A DNA stretch of 64,000 nt from Bacillota bacterium (GTDB lineage Bacteria; Bacillota; Clostridia; Lachnospirales; Lachnospiraceae), in contig JAEZKL010000130.1 in assembly GCA_023415475.1 (NCBI GenBank), forward strand, positions 1 to 64,000. The letters are read 5' to 3'. Positions 9,286 through 19,889 of the stretch are shown here, one piece after another. The notes below the pieces were generated by a model. It was not told the DNA's origin, made no database searches, and saw nothing but the letters and a program-made list of their open reading frames with translations. How positions within the stretch are numbered: the first letter of the stretch is position 1; each line of letters opens with the position of its first letter. The position numbers were made by a program, and so were the translations under genes.

Positions 9286-10176
9286 TTACTCATATGTTAC
9301 CCATTTCTTCTGCCCAATCCATTGAATGATTGTTACAGCAAAAATAATGACAAACATGATCCAGGCTGCAGAGCTTGCACTTCCCATGTCATAGAACTTA
9401 AAGGCCTCTCTGTAAATATAAAGCGAAAGCACTGTCGTAGAGGTACCCGGTCCTCCCTGGGTAAGAACATTTACTTGATCGAACACCTTGAAGGAGTTAA
9501 TAATTCCCATGATAACCAGGAAAAAGGTGGTCGGTGATACCATCGGTATGGTGACATATCGAAACTTGCTTAATGCACCTGCTCCATCGATCTCTGCTGC
9601 TTCATATAAATCAACCGGAACACCGCTAAGTCCGGCTATATAGACCACCATGTTATAGCCAAGATTTTGCCAGATATACATCGCACTTAATGCAGGCATC
9701 GCCCATTTCATATCAGCAAGCCAGTACGGCGGTTTATCAACCCCTATGCTAAGTAAAAATTGGTTTACCGGTCCGAATTTCGGCTGCAGCATAATCATCC
9801 AAACAATGGCGATTGCTACTGTACTTGAGATGTACGGTAAAAACATCATTGCCTTCAATGTCTGTTTAAAAAAGGCCGCTCTGGTCAATATTACTGCCAA
9901 AACCAATGAGATCGATACTCCGATTGCAACAGTAGACACAGTAAATATTAAGCTGTTCTTCATAGAATCTTTGAACCATATATCCTTAAAAATACTTTTA
10001 AAGTTATGTAGTCCGATAAATTGAATATTGCTGATTCCCGATGACATATCCCATTTTGCAAAGCTTAAAATTAATGAGAACAGGACTGGAAATAAAAAGA
10101 ATATTAAAAAGCCCAAAAAACTAGGTGTCAGAAAAATAATTGCTGCAAGGCTTTCTTTACTTATTTTTTTCTTCAT
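9286..10176 (-). CDS. Carbohydrate ABC transporter permease, MalF/UgpA type
   Basis: A 296-residue six-segment permease. Its EAA motif is DLYEAAEIDGAGALSKFRYV, and a family-typical stretch NVLTQGGPGTSTTVL precedes the last membrane segments. It is the first gene of the operon that continues with the MalG-type permease, binding lipoprotein and GH2 enzyme. AAGGAGAAA precedes the ATG. The 297-bp gap to the divergent histidine kinase should contain its promoter. TTGACA is present on the minus strand near 10236-10241, but its -10 box is poor, consistent with an activated promoter. Confidence 0.93.
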   Translation of the reverse strand: MKKKISKESLAAIIFLTPSFLGFLIFFLFPVLFSLILSFAKWDMSSGISNIQFIGLHNFKSIFKDIWFKDSMKNSLIFTVSTVAIGVSISLVLAVILTRAAFFKQTLKAMMFLPYISSTVAIAIVWMIMLQPKFGPVNQFLLSIGVDKPPYWLADMKWAMPALSAMYIWQNLGYNMVVYIAGLSGVPVDLYEAAEIDGAGALSKFRYVTIPMVSPTTFFLVIMGIINSFKVFDQVNVLTQGGPGTSTTVLSLYIYREAFKFYDMGSASSAAWIMFVIIFAVTIIQWIGQKKWVTYE

Positions 10177-10473
10177 TACTTTCTCCTTCCTTCAAACATT
10201 GATCTCCCCAAGCTATCCTTCTGTCATATAATTTTGTCAATACTGGAGCATCGGAAAATCATCTTTTGGAAGCTTGTGTCTCAATTAACTATCCATATCA
10301 TAGCATGGCAGCTCTATTAAAAAAATGCCCATATCTTACTTCCTCCTGCCCAATAGTTACTTCTTTTCGAATTTCACTACACATTTGAAATAATCATGTT
10401 ATACTAAATAATGCAGTAGCAAGTGAACAAAAAAAGAAGCTTTTGAGTGCCTAATGGCAGCATGGAGGTTATT

Positions 10474-12291
10474 ATGGAACGGTTTAGATTATCAAATATC
10501 AGCATATTCAAAAAGCTTTTAGTTGCTTTTATCATTATTATCATATTGCCTCAGATATCCTCCTACCTTATTGCTGAACAATCCACTAAAAATCTCATAG
10601 TCGGACAGCTTTCTTCCGAAACCATGGGGTCCTTACAGATGGCTTCCGACAATATTAATTCTTTATTAAAGCGAATGACCTCCATCGCTTTATTTGTCAA
10701 TTCGGATAAGAGCATAAAGGATTTAATTGAAGCAGAAGGCAGTCTCGAGTATGATGGCTTATCTACTAGCTCATCTATTCTGCAAAACCTGGAGCGAATC
10801 AATAAATTCAATGCATTTATCGAGAATATTGCATTCAATATGATGGGAACACGCTGCTATATCACAATCATCACTAAATCCGGCCGCCATTACACGAACT
10901 GGAACAGCAGCGGAACACGCTCTAACGCCTTCCTGAACAGCTACATGCCGGAAAATCTACAAAATAGGTCACCCGGATTTATCTGGACTTATTTAGATGA
11001 AAACTATATCGACAGCGACAGAAAGGCTTATCCCCTTGTACTTACCCTTGTAAAAAATATCTATAATAATTCCGGCAAGAAATTATACGGAACGTTTATT
11101 ATCAGTATCCCAGAGGCTGAGATCAGTAAATTAACAGCTTCCTCCTACAACAATCAGACACAGTCAAGGAGAGCTGTGCTAGATTCGAATAATATTGTTA
11201 TCTCATCTAACCAGACGGATTGGATTGGTAAACCTTTCTCAGATATCATAGATGCCGATTTCCCGGATCAAGAAAAAGGTTATTTTATTACAGAAGGGGA
11301 TGCCCAGAAAATAATCTCCTTCATTCACTTGGATTCCATGACAATCATTGACGTAAAGTCCTATGACTCGATGACCGGTCAACTTCGAATAACAATGAAC
11401 CGTCTGCTGATATTCAATACGTTTTTTTTATTGCTCTATATACTGTTTTCTGCATTGATTGCAAAAAATCTGGCTAATCCAATTCATAAATTAAGCAGAA
11501 GGATGCTGGATACAAACTTTGAAGCACCCGTTATTGAGAAACCTAAGAATCGTTCTGATGAAATCGGAATTCTAGAAAATACCTTTTATATTATGAGGGA
11601 GAATATCCGCAAGCTGATCCAGGATAATCAGGAAAAAGAGAATAAGAAAAGGGAAAGTGATATGAAATTTCTGCAATCACAAATCAGTCCGCACTTTTTA
11701 TTTAATACCTTGAATACCATTCGTTGGGCGGGCATCAACAATAACACTCAAAAGGTAGCCGATATGGTTCTTGCACTGTCCAATCTGCTTAGAATGACAA
11801 TTGTACGTGATAATGACTTAATCACAATATCCGAAGAGATTGAAACATTAAAAAGTTATGTCATAATTTTGCAGATGCGGCACTCTATACGCTTTGAAAT
11901 GATTTATAATCTTCCGGAGGAGATGTTGACTTACCATATTCCAAAGCTACTCCTGCAGCCCATTGTTGAGAATTCCATTATTCATGGATTTGAGAATATC
12001 AGCCATGAAGGAATAATAGAAATCAGCAGCAGAAATGAGGAACAATTCATGATCATCTCAGTGAAAGATAACGGTTCCGGTATGGATGTTCTCGCATTAC
12101 CCAATGGAAAAAATAAAAGCGAGTTTAAATTTTCCGGCATCGGAATTAATAATATCGATGAACGTATTAAGCTGTATTTCGGCGAAGAATATGGCATTAA
12201 GATCAGTAGTGACAGCAATGGAACAACTGTCGAATTATGGCTTCCGCAAATTGATATCTATTATAAAATGAAAGAGGAGAAAAATGATTAG
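10474..12291 (+). CDS. Sensor histidine kinase, YesM/LytS type
   Basis: GGAGG lies 8 bp before the ATG at 10474, so I prefer it to the GTG at 10447. The 605-residue protein has a first membrane segment (about 13-33) and an extracellular sensor region of roughly 270 residues. A second membrane segment near 300-325 (LLIFNTFFLLLYILFSALIA) leads to a HAMP domain with NPIHKLSRRM. The phospho-acceptor is H407 in SQISPHFLFNTLN. The ATPase domain contains PIVENSIIHGF and NGSGM. It overlaps the next gene, a YesN-type regulator, by 8 bp, and diverges from the sugar transporter/GH2 operon it probably controls. Confidence 0.93.
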   Translation: MERFRLSNISIFKKLLVAFIIIIILPQISSYLIAEQSTKNLIVGQLSSETMGSLQMASDNINSLLKRMTSIALFVNSDKSIKDLIEAEGSLEYDGLSTSSSILQNLERINKFNAFIENIAFNMMGTRCYITIITKSGRHYTNWNSSGTRSNAFLNSYMPENLQNRSPGFIWTYLDENYIDSDRKAYPLVLTLVKNIYNNSGKKLYGTFIISIPEAEISKLTASSYNNQTQSRRAVLDSNNIVISSNQTDWIGKPFSDIIDADFPDQEKGYFITEGDAQKIISFIHLDSMTIIDVKSYDSMTGQLRITMNRLLIFNTFFLLLYILFSALIAKNLANPIHKLSRRMLDTNFEAPVIEKPKNRSDEIGILENTFYIMRENIRKLIQDNQEKENKKRESDMKFLQSQISPHFLFNTLNTIRWAGINNNTQKVADMVLALSNLLRMTIVRDNDLITISEEIETLKSYVIILQMRHSIRFEMIYNLPEEMLTYHIPKLLLQPIVENSIIHGFENISHEGIIEISSRNEEQFMIISVKDNGSGMDVLALPNGKNKSEFKFSGIGINNIDERIKLYFGEEYGIKISSDSNGTTVELWLPQIDIYYKMKEEKND

Positions 12292-13852
12292 AACGATTAT
12301 TGTTGAAGATGATATCGAGATGTTGAATGGCTTATTGCACATCATAGCCTGGGAAGAATATGGTTATGTTATTGTAGGTAAGGCAGAAAATGGCATAGAA
12401 GCATTGAGAATTATAGAAGAAACCATACCTGATTTAATTATTACAGATATAACCATGCCCAAAATGAATGGTCTTGATCTTATCAGAGCAGCTAAAGAAC
12501 TTAATTATAGCATTAAGAGCATAATTATAAGCTGTAATGAGGATTTCCATTTCGCCAGAGAGGCGATAAGACTGGAGGCAGATGATTATATCCTAAAGCA
12601 CACCCTGACGAAGGAGAGTTTAATTAACACTCTGGAGCAATTCCGAAGTAAGTTTGATGAGATGCGCCGTCAGCAGGTGTCCTTTGATAATGCCATGCAT
12701 AATCTGAAGGTAAATAAATATATTTTGCTGGAACAGTTCTTTTCAGAAATGTCCCAGGGGACAATAACCCAGGAGACAGAAATCCTTCATCAGGCAAATA
12801 AAATGAATTTGAGGCTTCCGAAAAAAGGTATGCGCCTTATTTCCCTGTACCTTGATAACATGGAAGGTATGATTTCGAATTATGCAATTAAAGAGTATCC
12901 GCTGTTAAAATTCGCTCTCCTTAATATTATGGAGGAGACAATCGGTAACAAAGAAGAGATTATTCTTTTTCCCTATCGCAGTGATTCCTTCGGGATGCTT
13001 TATGATGATACCTGTGTCTCAATGAATGCTATGCTGCAATTAACCAAGAAAATAATTACTAATATCTCGGTCTTTTTACATATCCCTTTTTCGGCCTGCT
13101 TCAGTCACATTTTCTATTCAATATCAGATGTCGGTGATGCTCTGACAAAGAACGAAGCTCTTCGCTCGGAATATTTCTATATAGGATCAGGACGGATAAT
13201 TATTAAGCAGCCCCCTTCTATCAAACCACCAATTGATTTATATCCGAAATATGGTGCCGACTTCCGGTATCTCTTGAGCTTACAAAACAGTTTACTGCTA
13301 AAGAATTATATAGAAAAAATGTTTTCCTCAATCGAATTTGAGAAATATAATTCTTCATCCGTAAAACAACTATTACTTCGCCTGGAAATTGACATGAAGC
13401 TGTATCTGGAGAAGTATCAAATCAATCTAAGTATCCTACCACTAAAGGGAGATACCTTGGAACATTTGAAAAAAACATTTCATGAAAACATCGATAATAT
13501 TTTTATTCATATCTCCGAGCCTGAAAATAAATCAAACCGAAAGGAAATAAAACAAGTATTGTCTTATATCAATACCCATATCGGAGAAGATATTAATTGT
13601 GATAGTATGGCAAACTATATCAATATGAATAGTAATTATTTCAGCAGATTATTCAAGAGTGAAATGGGTATCAGCTTTTCAGAATATTTACTAAACAAGC
13701 GAATCGATGTTGCTACTGACCTGCTGAAAAACACCGATTCTCCCATTCAGGAAGTAACAAGAATCGTAGGCTTCGAAAGCACAAGCTATTTTCATCGGGC
13801 TTATAAAAAGGTTACAGGAATTACTCCGGGAGATGCCAGAAATAATAGATAA
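12284..13852 (+). CDS. AraC-type response regulator, YesN family
   Basis: A 522-residue two-component regulator. The receiver domain (1-120) has the acidic pair at E8-D9-D10 and the phospho-Asp D55 in LIITDITMPKMNG. The long middle region (about 130-410) is typical of YesN proteins and has no clear motif. The AraC helix-turn-helix pair fills about 420-520, with SNYFSRLFKSEMGISFSEYL and GFESTSYFHRAYKKVTGITP. Its start overlaps the kinase gene. It probably activates the divergent sugar transporter operon. Confidence 0.93.
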   Translation: MIRTIIVEDDIEMLNGLLHIIAWEEYGYVIVGKAENGIEALRIIEETIPDLIITDITMPKMNGLDLIRAAKELNYSIKSIIISCNEDFHFAREAIRLEADDYILKHTLTKESLINTLEQFRSKFDEMRRQQVSFDNAMHNLKVNKYILLEQFFSEMSQGTITQETEILHQANKMNLRLPKKGMRLISLYLDNMEGMISNYAIKEYPLLKFALLNIMEETIGNKEEIILFPYRSDSFGMLYDDTCVSMNAMLQLTKKIITNISVFLHIPFSACFSHIFYSISDVGDALTKNEALRSEYFYIGSGRIIIKQPPSIKPPIDLYPKYGADFRYLLSLQNSLLLKNYIEKMFSSIEFEKYNSSSVKQLLLRLEIDMKLYLEKYQINLSILPLKGDTLEHLKKTFHENIDNIFIHISEPENKSNRKEIKQVLSYINTHIGEDINCDSMANYINMNSNYFSRLFKSEMGISFSEYLLNKRIDVATDLLKNTDSPIQEVTRIVGFESTSYFHRAYKKVTGITPGDARNNR

Positions 13853-13905
13853 TATCTTCTCCTATCAAAACATCTTTGTTTTTTATATGTAGCTTATGAC
13901 CTATC

Positions 13906-14778
13906 TTACTTTCCAATTCGTGATGTAGGATCAACCGCATCTCGTAATGCATCTCCGATAAAGCTGATTGACATCACTAAGATAACAATCAGGACTCCGG
14001 CTGGAATCCAAAGCCATGGTTTAGAGGTTAAGACCGTCAATGACTGCGCGCCGTTAAGCATATTTCCGAGACTGGCCGTAGGCGGTTGAATCCCCATTCC
14101 AAGAAAGCTTAACGCTGCTTCATCAAGGATAGAAAGCGCTACAATCGAGGTTGCATAAACTAATATTGGCGCGATTGTATTCGGTAATATTTCTGAAAAT
14201 AATATATGTCTTTTGGGCATACCCGCTACTATGTTACCTTTTACAAAATTCGTTTCACGAAGGCTTAATACATTGCCTCGCACAAGGCGTGCAATTCCCG
14301 GCCAATCAACAAATCCGAGAATTAAGATGATATTCCACAGTCCCGGCTTGAAGATTGCAGCAGCGACTAATACTAGTAAAATATATGGAAAAGACATTAC
14401 CATATCAGTAAAACGCATGATAATCATATCAACCACACCACCAAAGTATCCGGATACCAGACCGAGAATCACGCCAAGCACTGTTGAAATCAATGTTGCC
14501 AGTACCCCAACCAGAAGTGATATTCTCGTTGCATATAATAGTCTGCTTAAGACGTCACGACCGATTTGATCCGTTCCCAACCAATTTTTACTGTTTGGTT
14601 TCCCACTAAAGGTTCCCACAAGCTGATCCGGATCATAAGGTGCTATGATCGGTGCCAGTAAAGCAGCCAGGATAATGATTGTAAGTACGGTCAGACTAAC
14701 CAGTGCTAATCTATGACGTCGGAAGCGGCGCCAAACTGTTTGCAGATATCTCTCGCTATCTACCTTATTCTGCTTCAT
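13906..14778 (-). CDS. Oligo/dipeptide ABC transporter permease, OppC/DppC type
   Basis: The start is the ATG at 14778, preceded by GGGGGGATAAAAGG; the longer frame to 14829 would run deep into the previous gene. The 290-residue protein has a cytoplasmic N-terminus, LAPYDP-like family motif (APIIAPYDPDQL), GTDQIGRDVLSRL, and the permease loop with IPGIARLVRG-like GIARLVRGNVLSLRE. These are hallmarks of OppC subunits. It is the last gene of a five-gene operon of binding lipoprotein, two ATPases, OppB-type permease and this gene. Confidence 0.92.
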   Translation of the reverse strand: MKQNKVDSERYLQTVWRRFRRHRLALVSLTVLTIIILAALLAPIIAPYDPDQLVGTFSGKPNSKNWLGTDQIGRDVLSRLLYATRISLLVGVLATLISTVLGVILGLVSGYFGGVVDMIIMRFTDMVMSFPYILLVLVAAAIFKPGLWNIILILGFVDWPGIARLVRGNVLSLRETNFVKGNIVAGMPKRHILFSEILPNTIAPILVYATSIVALSILDEAALSFLGMGIQPPTASLGNMLNGAQSLTVLTSKPWLWIPAGVLIVILVMSISFIGDALRDAVDPTSRIGK

Positions 14779-14794
14779 CCTTTTATCCCCCCTG

Positions 14795-15742
14795 CTATTT
14801 GTATTGAATCGTCGGATCAACAATTGCATATAAAATATCCGTTATTAAATTGGCTGCCAAAACTACAATTGCTGATAAGAGACAGACTCCCATGATTACC
14901 GGGTAATCACGATTCGTAATCGCATTCATTGTCATAAGTCCAAGTCCCGGCCACGAGAAGATCTGTTCCACAATCACGGCTCCACCGAATAAAACCGGAA
15001 TCTCCATTCCTATTACTGTAACTATCGGAATAAGTGCATTCCGTAATGCATGCTTATTAATCACATTGAAGTTACCGATACCCTTAGCACGAGCAGTACG
15101 AAGATAATCCTGCTGCAGTATCTCGAGAACTGCACTTCTGATATACCTGATATTGGTTCCTGCCATCGAGGTTGCCAATACAATTACCGGCATAATCATA
15201 TGTCTTGCAATATCTCCGGCACTTCCACCGGTACCCAGAGAGCTCATTCCACTAGAAGGCAGCCACCCAAGCTTTACCGTGAATAGATATACCAATAACA
15301 AGGATAGAAAGAAGCCAGGTATACTTGTTCCGACGAAGGATAAGGTGACTACAGTATAATCTCTTTTTGAATATTGATGTGTTGCACTAAAGATACCTGC
15401 AGGTACTGCAATTATGATACTAACTACAAGTGAGACACCCATTAGCAGTAAAGTAGGCCCCAGATGAGATCCAATCATTGAGGATACCGATTGATAACTC
15501 TTAATGGAATATCCTAAATTCCCATGTAATAATTGCTTTAACCAGACAAAGTATTGGACATAAATGGGTTGATCCAATCCGAGAGCGATTTCCTTCGCAG
15601 CCACAGCAGCCTCTGACACACGAGGTCCCTTAAGCATGGCTAATGGGCTTCCTGCTGCACACATAATAGCATAGTCCACGATAGTAATACCAATCAGAAC
15701 CGGCACTGCCACGAGTATTCGTTTGATGATGTATTTTAACAT
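14795..15742 (-). CDS. Oligo/dipeptide ABC transporter permease, OppB/DppB type
   Basis: The ATG at 15742 has GGGAGGG 8 bp upstream and overlaps the stop of the preceding ATPase gene by 7 bp. The 315-residue protein begins MLKYIIKRILVAVPVLIGI, the classic OppB first segment. It contains LGLDQPIYVQYFVWL and the loop LRTARAKGIGNFNVINKHAL. It is partner of the OppC-type gene 16 bp downstream. Confidence 0.93.
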   Translation of the reverse strand: MLKYIIKRILVAVPVLIGITIVDYAIMCAAGSPLAMLKGPRVSEAAVAAKEIALGLDQPIYVQYFVWLKQLLHGNLGYSIKSYQSVSSMIGSHLGPTLLLMGVSLVVSIIIAVPAGIFSATHQYSKRDYTVVTLSFVGTSIPGFFLSLLLVYLFTVKLGWLPSSGMSSLGTGGSAGDIARHMIMPVIVLATSMAGTNIRYIRSAVLEILQQDYLRTARAKGIGNFNVINKHALRNALIPIVTVIGMEIPVLFGGAVIVEQIFSWPGLGLMTMNAITNRDYPVIMGVCLLSAIVVLAANLITDILYAIVDPTIQYK

Positions 15743-16752
15743 GTTATCACCCTCCCATTCCGGCCAACCATAACATCGCATGCTACAAGATGTGAGCTTC
15801 CTTCTTCAATTGGTAGAAGTGTCTGATCTACGGTCTTACAAAGTTCGGTTGCATACTTACACCTTGTGTGAAAACGGCAACCGGAAGGCGGGTTGACATT
15901 TGACCCAATTTCTCCCTGCAGAATATGGTTATCCTTCTTTAGCATAGGATCCGGAACAGGCGCTGCAGCACAAAGCGCTCGCGTATACGGATGAATCGGA
16001 TTATGAAAGAGTTCCTTAGCATTTGCAATCTCAACAATCTTACCAAGATACATGACTGCAATTCTATCACTGACATAATTCACAGCTCCAAGACTATGCC
16101 CGATAAATAGACTAGTAAGGTGCAAATCCTTTTGTAAATCGCGCAGCAGATTCAATATCTGAGCCTGTATGGATACATCCAGAGCACTTACCGGTTCATC
16201 GCAGACAATCAACTCCGGGTTTAAGGATAGTGCTTTTGCGATACTTAATCTCTGTCTTTGTCCACCGGAAAACTCATGTGGATACCGTCCCTTACAATTC
16301 GCCGGTAATCCAACCAGGTCTAGCAGTCGATTCACTTGCTTTTCCGCATCCTTTTTCGTTGTTATTCCATGATAGATCATAGGAATCGCTAGTATTTCAA
16401 AGATATGTTTTCTTGGATTAAGAGAAGAATAACTATCCTGAAATACCATCTGAAGCTGAGTGCGTATTTTCCCCATCTGCCCCCGCGACAGATTAGCCAT
16501 ATCCTGTCCTTTATATGTAATGGAACCTTCGGTAGGCTTCTCCAGTGACACGATCAGCTTTCCTATGGTGGACTTTCCGCAGCCGGACTCCCCTACAAGT
16601 CCGAGTGTCTCTCCCTGATTGATGCAAAATCCCACACCATCAACAGCTTTAATGCTTGCAACGGTATGTCTTATCAATCCGTCCTTCACAGGATAATATT
16701 TTTTCAAGTCCTTTACTTCAAGAAGTATTTTATCCGAGTCTGATGAAATCAT
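15736..16752 (-). CDS. Oligo/dipeptide ABC transporter ATPase, OppF/DppF type
   Basis: The ATG at 16752 is chosen because GGAGG lies upstream and its first bases overlap the stop of the OppD-type gene (ATGA). The longer frame to 16899 overlaps that gene. The 338-residue ATPase has Walker A GESGCGKST, signature SGGQRQRLSIA and Walker B LIVCDEP. The C-terminal oligopeptide-transporter extension carries Cys residues (GCRFHTRCKYATELCK), which in this family can bind an iron-sulfur cluster. It pairs with the next ATPase to drive import. Confidence 0.93.
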   Translation of the reverse strand: MISSDSDKILLEVKDLKKYYPVKDGLIRHTVASIKAVDGVGFCINQGETLGLVGESGCGKSTIGKLIVSLEKPTEGSITYKGQDMANLSRGQMGKIRTQLQMVFQDSYSSLNPRKHIFEILAIPMIYHGITTKKDAEKQVNRLLDLVGLPANCKGRYPHEFSGGQRQRLSIAKALSLNPELIVCDEPVSALDVSIQAQILNLLRDLQKDLHLTSLFIGHSLGAVNYVSDRIAVMYLGKIVEIANAKELFHNPIHPYTRALCAAAPVPDPMLKKDNHILQGEIGSNVNPPSGCRFHTRCKYATELCKTVDQTLLPIEEGSSHLVACDVMVGRNGRVITC

Positions 16753-17753
16753 CCGATCTGCACCTCCTCCTTTTGTAACTGCTTCTGCACCTGCTTTGCC
16801 AGATGACATCTTGAGAAATGCCCTTCCTCCAATAAAATTAAATCCTGTGGCATCCCACAGGCTTCCACCATGTAGGGGCATCTGCCTGCAAATCGACATC
16901 CTGCAATATCCTGATAATGCTCCGGCACGATACCCGGGATGGATTCCAGCTTTCTATCAGCTCCATCTAATATATTAGGTACTGTCTGCAGTAAGGCCTG
17001 CGTGTACGGATGTGCCGGTTGATAGAACAAATCCATTACTTTTGCTTCCTCGACAATCTGCCCGGCATACATAACCAGTACTCTGTCTGCCATCTCCGCA
17101 ACAATTCCGATATCATGCGTAATTAGAATGATTGACATCGACAATTCACTCTGTAAATCACGCATAAGCTTCATAATCTGCGCTTGTATCGTAACATCCA
17201 GAGCAGTGGTCGGTTCATCCGCAATCAGCAATCTTGGATTACAGGATAGAGCCATTGCAATCATAACTCTCTGCCGCATGCCACCGGATAGCATAAACGG
17301 AAACTTTTTAAGAATTTTCTCCGGTTCTGCAAGTCCAACCTTTTGTAGGAGTGCGATTGCTCTTAATCTTGCTTCCTTTTTCTTAAGATTTAGATGCGAC
17401 CTTATACTTTCCATCAGCTGATAACCTATTGTAAATACCGGATTCAGTGAAGCCAGCGCATCCTGGAATATCATAGTCAGCTTATTGCCCCTTATTTCAT
17501 CCAATTCTTTATCAGACATCTCTAACAAATTCTTGCCTTCAAATAAGATCTGTCCTTGCGCTACTTCACCTCCACGACCTAATAGCCTCATAATTGATAG
17601 GGATGTAACACTTTTACCACAGCCCGATTCTCCGACGATGCAAAGCGTCTCACCCTCATCCACATGAAAATTAATGTCATCAACACTAATTGTCATCCCC
17701 ATATCCCCATAGAAAATTGTCTTGAGATTAGATACCTTCAGCAACTGTGACAT
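16749..17753 (-). CDS. Oligo/dipeptide ABC transporter ATPase, OppD/DppD type
   Basis: The ATG at 17753 follows AGGAGTAGAGGT. The 334-residue protein has Walker A GESGCGKSV, signature LSGGMRQRVMIA, Walker B LLIADEP, and the C-terminal Opp extension with GCRFAGRCPYMVEACG. It is second in the operon, separated from the binding lipoprotein gene by 241 bp that hold a strong hairpin. Confidence 0.93.
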   Translation of the reverse strand: MSQLLKVSNLKTIFYGDMGMTISVDDINFHVDEGETLCIVGESGCGKSVTSLSIMRLLGRGGEVAQGQILFEGKNLLEMSDKELDEIRGNKLTMIFQDALASLNPVFTIGYQLMESIRSHLNLKKKEARLRAIALLQKVGLAEPEKILKKFPFMLSGGMRQRVMIAMALSCNPRLLIADEPTTALDVTIQAQIMKLMRDLQSELSMSIILITHDIGIVAEMADRVLVMYAGQIVEEAKVMDLFYQPAHPYTQALLQTVPNILDGADRKLESIPGIVPEHYQDIAGCRFAGRCPYMVEACGMPQDLILLEEGHFSRCHLAKQVQKQLQKEEVQIG

Positions 17754-17926
17754 ACCTCTACTCCTATCCTGAGTCAGTATTATAAATAACAGTTTAGCCA
17801 TAAAATCGCTTCACGCATCTCGCTTAGGCAGAGCACCTTCAAATTTCCATCACGATATGAGTAAGAATGCAAGCTTTCTCCTCCCTATCGTGTTAAAATT
17901 TGCATGACTAAACTGTTATAAAAATT

Positions 17927-17965
17927 GCAAAATGATGAAGCATAGCCATTGCTTCATCATTTTGC
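17927..17965 (-). terminator. Hairpin between binding protein and OppD-type genes
   Basis: A perfect 16-bp stem (17927-17942 with 17950-17965) with a 7-base loop ends in AATTTTTATAAC on the minus strand. It follows the binding lipoprotein gene by 30 bp and probably lowers read-through into the transporter genes. Confidence 0.8.
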
Positions 17966-17994
17966 ATTATTTGATTTTTAATGCCAGTTATATT

Positions 17995-19674
17995 TTACTC
18001 CGTTACATCCCAATTTTCAATATGATTGAAGGATCCATATACGGATGGGGTAGCATTTACCAGTCTTTTGTTTACTGCACCCAGAGCTTTAATAACATAT
18101 GCCGAGAATATAGGAACATCTTGCTGTACCTTTTGATTCACGGTTAAATAATAGCCCTTAATCTCATTAATGTCACTAGTCAGCTGAGTTTTTGCGAGTA
18201 CATCGGTAATATCTGAATTGGAATATCCGGTCCAGCTTCCTTCTCCACTAAGGAGCCAGTTAATGTCTGGATATGGATCAATCGGTGCGTAGGTGTATTG
18301 AACAGCTAACAAGTCATAATCTGCTGTTCCCGCAACAGTCATCAGGGTTGAGAAGTCAACAGTCTGAATTTCTACCTTGATACCAACCGCTCCCAGCTGT
18401 GCTGCGATGGCACTGGCACCATTTACAAAGGTGGTATCTCCAGAATTCACATAGAAGCGTAAGGTCTTACTTCCATCCCAGCCTGCCTCTGCAAGTAGTT
18501 GCTTCGCTTTCTCCGGGTTATATTCCGCCGGTACCAGAGAGGAATCATAGAAAGGACTTGCGGAGGATAAAAATCCATCTACCACCTCACCCTTACCATT
18601 TAGCAAGCCATTTACTAATTGATTTCGATCAATTGCATGGACGATCGCTTGCCGCACCCTAGGATCGGATACTGCCTCATTCTTCGTCTGGATAAATACC
18701 GATTGATTCGTAACCGGTTCACCATAAACTGCATTTATATTCGTCAAAGCTTCTACGTTTGCATAATCCTCTTGCGGAATTACACCCATCGTCTGTTGTA
18801 CAAAATCAATTTCTCCGGACTGCAATCCTGCATACAACTGGCTTCCTGTCACTATTTTAATATTTAATTTATCAATGTTAACCTTACCTCTCCAGTAATT
18901 TTCGTTCTTTGTATAGGAAATGTAATGATTTACATCAAAATCAGTAATAAAAAATGGACCGCTGACAACCTCCGGACGGTTAAACCATTCATACGTTGCA
19001 AGATCTGCTTCCGCAACATTTTCAAGGATATGCTTTGGAAGGGTAAGGAAATAACGTGCATAGGTATTCTCGAACGTTGTTAATGCCATCGGATACTTCG
19101 TCGTAAATTGAACTGTCTTATTATCTAGGGCAACAATACCGGATATACTGGTTGCTCCTTCTGCAACAAAACCATCATCTCCAACCCCCTCAAATGCAAA
19201 AAACATTAAGCTTGGATTGGCGATAATGGGACTTGCTATGCGGAGTGCCGTAAATACTACATCATCTGCAGTAATCGGTGTTCCGTCCGACCATGTTGCT
19301 GCATCATCAATATGTACTTTAAAGTGAGTATTATCCTCTGTTGTTATGGAATCAGCGAGCATAGGCTCAAAGCTGAGATCCGGTCCCAAATCCACGAGGG
19401 GTAGGAACATCATACCAGCAGAATATTTATTTACCTCTCCTGCATCCATTAATAAGGGATTTAATGATTTTAATGTATCGGTAACACCAATATTGACAAC
19501 CTTCTCCTTACCCGCTGAATCCGTAGATACTGCACCGGTAACCGCCGCTTCTTCATTATTTCCTGACGTTGTTCCCCCTTTTGGACCTTTACTGCAGCCT
19601 GCAAGTGAAACACCGACAACAAGCACTAGCAATAAGCTGATTACTGATTTAATTCCTTTTCTTTTTAATATCAT
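17995..19674 (-). CDS. Oligo/dipeptide ABC transporter substrate-binding lipoprotein
   Basis: A 559-residue family 5 solute-binding protein. The signal sequence ends in the lipobox SLAGC. A Gly/Thr-rich linker leads into the family 5 fold, with DAATWSDGTPITADDVVFT near residues 123-141, the usual SBP_bac_5 block, and WFNRPEVVSGPF further on. It captures peptides (or nickel or sugars in some members) for the permease encoded downstream. It is the first gene of the operon. The ribosome-binding site is AAAGGAG. Confidence 0.92.
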   Translation of the reverse strand: MILKRKGIKSVISLLLVLVVGVSLAGCSKGPKGGTTSGNNEEAAVTGAVSTDSAGKEKVVNIGVTDTLKSLNPLLMDAGEVNKYSAGMMFLPLVDLGPDLSFEPMLADSITTEDNTHFKVHIDDAATWSDGTPITADDVVFTALRIASPIIANPSLMFFAFEGVGDDGFVAEGATSISGIVALDNKTVQFTTKYPMALTTFENTYARYFLTLPKHILENVAEADLATYEWFNRPEVVSGPFFITDFDVNHYISYTKNENYWRGKVNIDKLNIKIVTGSQLYAGLQSGEIDFVQQTMGVIPQEDYANVEALTNINAVYGEPVTNQSVFIQTKNEAVSDPRVRQAIVHAIDRNQLVNGLLNGKGEVVDGFLSSASPFYDSSLVPAEYNPEKAKQLLAEAGWDGSKTLRFYVNSGDTTFVNGASAIAAQLGAVGIKVEIQTVDFSTLMTVAGTADYDLLAVQYTYAPIDPYPDINWLLSGEGSWTGYSNSDITDVLAKTQLTSDINEIKGYYLTVNQKVQQDVPIFSAYVIKALGAVNKRLVNATPSVYGSFNHIENWDVTE

Positions 19675-19889
19675 AGTAGCTCCTTTCTCGCATTGAATAA
19701 ATTGTATTATTATCGAATGTTCAATTTCAATTCATACTGATATAATATGAATAGTATACATTTATGTTATTTAATTTTCAACTACTTTCTGCTAAAACCA
19801 CATTTCTTATAAACATCACCTTTTTCGACACCATGTCATATATTATGACTATACAACATAATCTCTCATTTCGAATGGAGGGACCAATC

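Noticed and set aside
10177..10473. A sigma-A promoter for the sugar transporter operon (TTGACA near 10236)
   Set aside because: No acceptable -10 hexamer at 16-18 bp; I could not place it with confidence.
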